In this document: one piece after another, positions 6,289 through 10,877 of the stretch
Position numbering within the stretch: the stretch's first letter is position 1
Layout: every line of letters starts with the position of its first letter
DNA from: CAZUFB01 sp048173955
Lineage (GTDB): Bacteria > Actinomycetota > Coriobacteriia > Coriobacteriales > UMGS124
Length of the DNA stretch: 10,877 nt
NCBI GenBank assembly: GCA_048173955.1
Contig: DBEYOB010000108.1
Coordinates: forward strand, 1 to 10,877
Direction: 5' to 3'
Position numbers and translations under genes: made by a program
Notes under the pieces: generated by a model
What the model was told of the DNA's origin: nothing
Databases searched by the model: none
The model's input: the letters and a program-made list of their open reading frames with translations, nothing else

Positions 6289-7377
6289 ATGAGAGACGAT
6301 CGCTACACACGTGGTCAGATGCCATACGAGGACGTCGACCAGGGCTATCCCCAGGACGGGTGGGACGACGGGTACGGCTATGCCCGCGAGGTTCCGCAGT
6401 CCGATCGCGTCGCGGGGTTCAACCGCCACCAGCCCAACAACGCGCGCCGTACCGCGGCCGAAAACCCGATCGTCGGCGCGGCGAAGCGGGTCGGCGGCGC
6501 CGTGGGCGCCGTGGGGGGTGCGGTCGGCGGGGCGGTGAGCGGCCTGTTGGCAGGACGTTCCGCAAAGGCGGCCCCGTCGGGCCGTCCGGGCCGTGCGGCC
6601 TCATCCCGTCCGGCCTCCATGGAGGAGGGGGGAGACTATCTCGGCGTGGGCGACGCCTGCCGCGTCTGCGGCAAGCCGGTCGCAGCCGGCCAGGCACGCT
6701 GTCCCCACTGCGGCGCCTTTGCGCGGCCCCTCTATCAGAACGTCGTCTTCTGGGTCGCCATCGTCGTGCTGATCGCGCTGGTCGTGGTCCTCTCCATCGC
6801 CATCAATTCCTGCAAGTCGGACGGCGCCGGGGACGGGTCGACCACGGTGGGCGTCGTGACGAAGCAGGACCGCAAGGCCCTGGAGCAGGTCGTCTCCAAC
6901 GCCAAGGCCACGATGGAGGAGCAGCAGGCCAACCGCACCTACACGCGCTACAGCCTCAACAACCTCCAGTACGTCACCACGACGGCGGAGGCCGTCCTGT
7001 CCGACGAGACGGCGACGGACGACGCCATCGCCTCCGCGGTGCAGGAGATGAACGGCGCGCTGAGCGAGCTCGCGCCCATCGCCGCGGACGCCGCCGCGGT
7101 CGGCTATGCCGACCTGTCGGCCAACGTGGCGACCTATACCGGCCAGCAGGTCGCGGTGAGCGGCACGGTGCAGGAGGTTGGCACCGGCGAGGACGGCGTC
7201 GTCTCGATGGCGGTCGCGGTCGCGGGCGATACGAGCCAGCTGCTCTACGTCAACTTCACCTCGACCGACGTGGCGAGCGTCCCGGAGACGGGCAGCGAGT
7301 GCAGCGCAACGGGCACGGTCATCGGCGAGTACAACGGCTGCCCGGTGGTCTACGCTGACGTCGTCTCGGCCGCGTGA
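6289..7377 (+). CDS. Membrane-anchored zinc-ribbon protein with FIVAR-like and OB-fold-like extracellular parts
   Basis: The 362-residue protein has five segments. Residues 1-60 are polar and disordered (Asp/Tyr/Gly-rich). Residues 64-88 are a Gly/Ala/Val run reminiscent of a glycine zipper. Residues 124-141 form a zinc ribbon with Cys124, Cys127, Cys138 and Cys141 (C-x2-C, C-P-x-C). Residues 151-173 are one membrane helix (NVVFWVAIVVLIALVVVLSI). Residues 194-264 resemble a FIVAR three-helix module (LEQVVSNAKATMEEQQ, YTRYSLNNLQ, DETATDDAIASAVQEMNGAL). The C-terminal 273-360 looks like a small OB-fold (tRNA_anti-like) domain: VATYTGQQVAVSGTVQEVG, then GSECSATGTVIGEYNG. The zinc ribbon should be cytoplasmic and the rest outside. 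The ATG at 6289 follows GGGGGAG. It stands between the repair genes and the envelope genes and probably has its own promoter. Its function is unknown; the architecture suggests a cell-surface binding or sensing protein. Confidence 0.78.
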   Translation: MRDDRYTRGQMPYEDVDQGYPQDGWDDGYGYAREVPQSDRVAGFNRHQPNNARRTAAENPIVGAAKRVGGAVGAVGGAVGGAVSGLLAGRSAKAAPSGRPGRAASSRPASMEEGGDYLGVGDACRVCGKPVAAGQARCPHCGAFARPLYQNVVFWVAIVVLIALVVVLSIAINSCKSDGAGDGSTTVGVVTKQDRKALEQVVSNAKATMEEQQANRTYTRYSLNNLQYVTTTAEAVLSDETATDDAIASAVQEMNGALSELAPIAADAAAVGYADLSANVATYTGQQVAVSGTVQEVGTGEDGVVSMAVAVAGDTSQLLYVNFTSTDVASVPETGSECSATGTVIGEYNGCPVVYADVVSAA

Positions 7378-7428
7378 TGCACCGGCGTCGGGGCACCCGG
7401 TGCCGCTGGCGGTGAGATAGGTTCTGCG

Positions 7429-7463
7429 CTGCGGCCTGTGCGGTTTTCCCGCATGGGCCGCAG
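7429..7463. repeat. 35-nt hairpin between the zinc-ribbon gene and the DUF4012 gene
   Basis: CTGCGGCC (7429-7436) pairs with GGCCGCAG (7456-7463). Inside, TGCGG (7439-7443) pairs with CCGCA (7449-7453) around a TTTTC loop, with a small TG/TG internal loop. It begins about 50 bases after the zinc-ribbon stop and ends 21 bases before the DUF4012 ribosome binding site. No T-tract follows, so it may be a factor-assisted terminator or a leader structure. Confidence 0.5.
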
Positions 7464-7494
7464 CTGTTGCATTGAAGCGTTTACGGAGGAAACC

Positions 7495-9363
7495 ATGACT
7501 GCGCATCGCTCAGATTCAAGCCACGAGAACCGGATGCCCCTCGCGGGCCCGGTCACGCGCCGCACGGCCGTCGCCGCCGGGCTGGCGGCGCTGTCCGCCG
7601 CAGCGGCGAACGGCGCCGCGTGCGCTCCGGCGCTCGCCTTGGACCCGTCCGATCTGGTCGGCGACCTGCAGGACCGCGCATCCGAGCTCATCGACCGCGT
7701 CGGGAGCCTGACCGACGCCCTGAGCGCCATGGACTTCGCCGCCGCGCAGACCGAGGCCCGCTCGGTGCGCGACATCGCGGAGGACATCCAGTCGGAGCTG
7801 TCGGGGGGTATCTGGGGCATCGCCGAGATCATCCCCGTCTACGGCGGCGACGTCAAAGGGGTCAAATCGCTCGTCAGCATCGTGGTCGACCTGGCGGACG
7901 GCGCCCTGGTCCCCCTGTGCGACGTCCTTGCGGAGACCCCGCTCGAATCGATGGTCCAGGTCTCCGGCGAGACGATCGCGGTCGACACCGCCTCGCTGCA
8001 GACGCTGCTCGACACCGCCTCGTCGGCTCTCGCGGTGCTGCGCGACGGCGTCGAGCGGTTCGACCAGATCGGCACGATGCACATCGACCAGCTGCAGGAC
8101 GCCGTGGACCAGGTGCGCGACGCCATCGCGCCGTACCGCGACAAGATCGACGTTGTCGACCGCCTGATTGCCGCCGTGCCGCGCCTGCTCGCCGTCGGCG
8201 GGAGCCGCGTCTACCTGGTGGTCGCCCAGGCGAACTGCGAGATTCGCTCCACGGGCGGCTTCCCGGGCTCCCTCGGCCTCGTCACGGTGGAGAACGGTGT
8301 GGTCTCCATCGGCGATTTCAGCAGCCTGTACAACCTGCTGCCGCGCGACGCCGACATCACCGTGCCCGTCACCGAGGAGGAGCGCGTCCTGTTCGGCAGC
8401 GACATCTCGTGGTATGCCGGTATCATGAACTACATCCCCCACTTCCCCCGCGTGTGCGAGCTCTGGTCGGGCCGGCTCACGTCGGGGACGGGCATCGTCG
8501 CCGACGGCATCGTCGCGCTGGACCCCGTGTTCCTCCAGAACCTCATGGGGGTGCTCGGCGGGTCGGTCACGACGTCCGACGGCACCGTCATCGATGGCAC
8601 GAACGCCGCCAAGGCCCTGCTCAACGACGTCTACCTGCGCTATGTCGACGACAACTCTTCGCAGGACGCCTTCTTCTCCGAGGCGGCGCAGCTCGTGCTC
8701 GAGTCCATCCTCAACAGCCTGTTCACGGCGGATCTGGGCGGCGTGCTCGAGGTGGTCAAGAAGGCCATGGAGACCCGCCGCCTCACGGTTTGGATGCTCA
8801 ACGAGGACGACGAGGTCGCCATGCGCTCGATCGGCTGCAGCGGGGAGCTCTCGTTCGACCCCGCCTACCCGGTCGCCGGCATCTATCTCGGCAACGAGAC
8901 GTGGGGCAAGATCGACTGGTGGCTCGACACCGAGCTCGAAGTCGAGCCCCGAGGGGACGGCGAGGAGGCGGAGGATCCCGACGACCCCGACGCCACGGTC
9001 CAGATCGGCGGGACGACGTCGGTCTCGCTCAAGCTCTCCAACACGCTGACGTGGGACGAGGTGACGGACAACGGCTATGTGTTCGGCAGCGGGCCGCTGC
9101 GCCGTCAGGACGGCGACATGGTGCTGCGCGTCTGGCTGTTTGCGCCCCAGGATGGCAGCATCAGCAACCTCGTCGTGGGCCCGGGCACCATGTCCGACAG
9201 CGCGCCCACCTTCAGCGAGTCGCCGTTCAACGGGCTCCAGGTGCTGTTCGGCATCGTCCAAATGCTCCCGGGGGAGGAGCTGACGATCACCTACGACGTC
9301 ACGTGCCCCGACTCCGCGACGGAGCCCCTGCGCCTCGACGTGACGCCGATCTGCCACGACTGA
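7495..9363 (+). CDS. Exported DUF4012 protein with Tat-like signal
   Basis: The 622-residue product has a polar N-terminus, then TRRTAVAAGLAALSAAAANG (21-40), an RR motif and hydrophobic stretch like a Tat signal, with likely cleavage after ALA near residue 49. Helical segments fill about 50-225. The DUF4012 core follows: YLVVAQANCEIRSTGGFPGS (240-259) with the family's R-x-T-G-G-F signature, then LGLVTVENGVVSIGDFSSLY, IVALDPVFLQNLMGVLGGSV (339-358) and GTNAAKALLNDVYLRYVDD (368-386). The C-terminal 500-620 is beta-rich. DUF4012 proteins are exported proteins of actinobacteria and related Gram-positives, sometimes found with surface-polysaccharide genes; their biochemical activity is not established. 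The ATG at 7495 follows GGAGGA (7485-7490); an upstream in-frame GTG at 7438 lies in a hairpin and lacks such a site. The stop meets a terminator shared with the convergent L,D-transpeptidase. Confidence 0.85.
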   Translation: MTAHRSDSSHENRMPLAGPVTRRTAVAAGLAALSAAAANGAACAPALALDPSDLVGDLQDRASELIDRVGSLTDALSAMDFAAAQTEARSVRDIAEDIQSELSGGIWGIAEIIPVYGGDVKGVKSLVSIVVDLADGALVPLCDVLAETPLESMVQVSGETIAVDTASLQTLLDTASSALAVLRDGVERFDQIGTMHIDQLQDAVDQVRDAIAPYRDKIDVVDRLIAAVPRLLAVGGSRVYLVVAQANCEIRSTGGFPGSLGLVTVENGVVSIGDFSSLYNLLPRDADITVPVTEEERVLFGSDISWYAGIMNYIPHFPRVCELWSGRLTSGTGIVADGIVALDPVFLQNLMGVLGGSVTTSDGTVIDGTNAAKALLNDVYLRYVDDNSSQDAFFSEAAQLVLESILNSLFTADLGGVLEVVKKAMETRRLTVWMLNEDDEVAMRSIGCSGELSFDPAYPVAGIYLGNETWGKIDWWLDTELEVEPRGDGEEAEDPDDPDATVQIGGTTSVSLKLSNTLTWDEVTDNGYVFGSGPLRRQDGDMVLRVWLFAPQDGSISNLVVGPGTMSDSAPTFSESPFNGLQVLFGIVQMLPGEELTITYDVTCPDSATEPLRLDVTPICHD

Positions 9364-9371
9364 CGGGCGCT

Positions 9372-9393
9372 GCCGACGGATGCATCCGGCGGC
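9372..9393. repeat. 22-bp near-perfect palindrome downstream of the DUF4012 gene
   Basis: GCCGACGGATGCATCCGGCGGC contains the perfect 12-bp palindrome CGGATGCATCCG (9377-9388), one A-G mismatch and four more complementary pairs. It begins 8 bases after the DUF4012 stop and is followed by CGACTTTTCCC. It may be a first, weaker terminator ahead of the main one, or a dimeric protein binding site. Confidence 0.5.
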
Positions 9394-9412
9394 CGACTTT
9401 TCCCGCAACAAG

Positions 9413-9446
9413 AAAAGCCGCCCCCGAAACGAGGGCGGCTTTTTTT
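9413..9446. terminator. Bidirectional intrinsic terminator between DUF4012 and L,D-transpeptidase genes
   Basis: AAAAGCCGCCC (9413-9423) pairs with GGGCGGCTTTT (9433-9443). One C-A mismatch and two more pairs close a small AAA loop. On + the stem runs into seven T's (9440-9446); on - the A's at 9413-9416, with the adjoining AAGAAAA, give a U-tract. It therefore ends both convergent transcripts. Confidence 0.93.
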
Positions 9447-9467
9447 GCATCCGTTCGACCTGCCTTG

Positions 9468-10877
9468 CTAGTAGCTCACGACGGTGGTCCCGGTGGGGAT
9501 GTTGTCGTAGATCCACTTGGCGTTGCTCGTCGCCAGGCGGACGCATCCGTGCGACAGGTTCATGCCGAGCCGGTCGTCCATGACGCCGCCCGAGGGGTAG
9601 TACAGCGTCGAGTGGAACAGGTAGTCGCCGTAGAACTGCGTGTAGTAGAAACAGCGCGAACCGTACGAGTCGAAATAGTATCCCTTGGAGCCCACGCTGA
9701 AGACGCCCGTCACCGTGGTGGTGCTGTAGGCGCCGGGCGAGCAGAGCCAGTAGGCGACCTGCTCCCAATGGCCGCGCGAGCCGGTGTAGACGCCGACGCG
9801 GCAGCCGGACGTGTCGATCGCGAGCAGGTAGCCCGTGGGGCTCGAGTAGTTCTGGATCCGCTGCTGCATCGTCGCGTTGGCGGGCATGACGCGGCTGAAG
9901 TAGTCGCTGCCCAAAACGACGGTGGAGCTGCCCACGTTGACGTAGGCTTTGACAGTCCCGCTTCCGTAGGCGAGCGTGCTGGCGGGGGTGGTGGCCACCC
10001 AGGCGCCGTTCTCGTTCTTGGTCGCGGCGATCCAGTCGGTCGTTCCGCCGGCGTCGGTGACCGCGAAGGAGACGCCCCACGCGTAGGTCGCAGCGCCGCC
10101 GCTCGCGGCGAGCCACAGCGTGCCGTTGGGCCCGTCGACCTCGGCTTCGACCTTGCCGCTCGCAAGCGGCACGCTCTTGGTGATCTTGGGGAGCGGGAGG
10201 TTGTTGCCGAAGCTGTCCGTCACGGTCGCCTCGAACGTGTAGGTCCCCCCGGCATAGCCGAAGTCGGACACCGGGATCGTGGCCACCCAGGCGCCCGACG
10301 AGTTCTTGGAGCAGGTGTACCAGCGGCTGGTCGAGCCGTTGAACGCGCCGATGGACACCGACTTTATCCCCGTGGCGGAGGACAGGTTGCTGACGGTGAC
10401 GGTGAGCGCGCCGGTCGAGGACGGGCCACTGGCGGCCGTGGAGCCCGAGACGCCGCCGATCGAGAACTGCTTGGTCGCAAGGTACTGCGTCGTCGACCCC
10501 ACGGTCGCGACGGTCTGGGCGCTGCATGTGCCGCTGCCGATGCTCGAGGCCTTGACCGTCGCGGTCCACGACCCGTCCGCCTGACGGTACGCCTGATGCC
10601 ACGTGCTGCCCGTGTGCTTTCCGTAGCCGTCGCCCTTGATGCAGAAGGCGACGTTGCCCGCGGCCGCGACGACGTCGCCGCGTGCGGTGAGCGTGACCGT
10701 GCCGCCCTTGCTGTCCGTCGTGGCGGAGAGGCTGGTGCCGCCGTAGGAGACGCTCGACCGGGAGCTCCCCACGGACACGCCCGCCCACGCGGAGTCGCAG
10801 ATCGACCCTGCCACCGTGTAGGTGCCCGCCTGCCAGCCGAAGTCCGCCGGGTCGACCGAGGCCGACCAGGTGCCGTC
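9468..10877 (-). CDS. L,D-transpeptidase (YkuD) with Bsp-like repeats, N-terminus outside the window
   Basis: L,D-transpeptidases form 3-3 peptidoglycan cross-links or attach proteins to the wall, outside the membrane. On the - strand the frame is open to the right edge, so the N-terminus is missing; 469 residues are visible. The C-terminal YkuD domain (visible about 337-468) has a conserved His422 in FHSTLYYPSGG, about 20 residues before SHGCVRL, with His443 and the catalytic Cys445. The rest is built from repeated beta-sandwich units that each carry a G-x-W-x-A-T/S-x-x-x-x-x-x-G motif: DGTWSASVDPADFGWQAGTY (visible 1-20), DGSWTATVKASSIGSG, GAWVATIPVSDFGYAGGTYT and NGAWVATTPASTLAYGSG. These resemble GBS Bsp-like repeats found in surface proteins of Coriobacteriia and streptococci. 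Such repeats probably bind the wall or neighbouring polymers. The gene is convergent with the DUF4012 gene. Confidence 0.92.
   Translation of the reverse strand, partial: DGTWSASVDPADFGWQAGTYTVAGSICDSAWAGVSVGSSRSSVSYGGTSLSATTDSKGGTVTLTARGDVVAAAGNVAFCIKGDGYGKHTGSTWHQAYRQADGSWTATVKASSIGSGTCSAQTVATVGSTTQYLATKQFSIGGVSGSTAASGPSSTGALTVTVSNLSSATGIKSVSIGAFNGSTSRWYTCSKNSSGAWVATIPVSDFGYAGGTYTFEATVTDSFGNNLPLPKITKSVPLASGKVEAEVDGPNGTLWLAASGGAATYAWGVSFAVTDAGGTTDWIAATKNENGAWVATTPASTLAYGSGTVKAYVNVGSSTVVLGSDYFSRVMPANATMQQRIQNYSSPTGYLLAIDTSGCRVGVYTGSRGHWEQVAYWLCSPGAYSTTTVTGVFSVGSKGYYFDSYGSRCFYYTQFYGDYLFHSTLYYPSGGVMDDRLGMNLSHGCVRLATSNAKWIYDNIPTGTTVVSY

Noticed and set aside
7516..10788. Very long - strand open frame (over 1,000 codons) across the DUF4012 gene and the transpeptidase region
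   Set aside because: It is antisense to the convincing DUF4012 gene, has Arg/Gly/His-rich low-complexity composition without any domain, and reads the transpeptidase gene in the wrong frame. It is a GC-driven shadow.

Overview
The window comes from a very GC-rich Gram-positive actinobacterium, most likely a member of the Coriobacteriia (Collinsella/Olsenella/Enorma type). This rests on the sepF-yggT-divIVA division cluster, codons that nearly always end in G or C, an L,D-transpeptidase carrying Bsp-like repeats, a DUF4012 protein, and Tat-like and lipoprotein signals. The genus is an inference and cannot be settled by reading.

Left block (1-2000), + strand: the end of a cell-division/wall-growth cluster. 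It holds the 3' part of sepF (Z-ring anchor), yggT (small membrane protein) and divIVA (polar/septal coiled-coil scaffold), closed by a strong intrinsic terminator at 1957-1999.

Middle block (2000-4010): a MutT-type NUDIX hydrolase on the - strand, broken by one extra base. It is followed by about 430 bp holding a perfect 14-bp hairpin, a possible small - strand reading frame that also needs a one-base correction, and a + strand extended -10 promoter. Then comes a 354-aa + strand protein that aligns along its length with the O-acetylhomoserine sulfhydrylase (MetY)/Cys-Met PLP enzyme family. It has lost the PLP lysine, the pyridine-binding aspartate and the substrate-carboxylate arginine, so it looks like a pseudoenzyme. 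This is the most unusual item in the window.

Repair block (4008-6150), + strand: a 12-bp inverted repeat and a promoter precede a secreted lipoprotein. Close behind it, with almost no spacing, lie a Vsr mismatch endonuclease and a UDG-superfamily (hypoxanthine-DNA glycosylase type) protein. The last two both act on deaminated bases; no cytosine methyltransferase is visible.

Envelope block (6289-10877): a membrane protein with zinc ribbon, FIVAR-like and OB-like parts, then an exported DUF4012 protein with a Tat-like signal, both on +. A large wall L,D-transpeptidase on - is cut by the right edge. The two convergent units share a bidirectional terminator at 9413-9446.

Most other long open frames in the window are antisense shadows of GC-rich genes and are left out.
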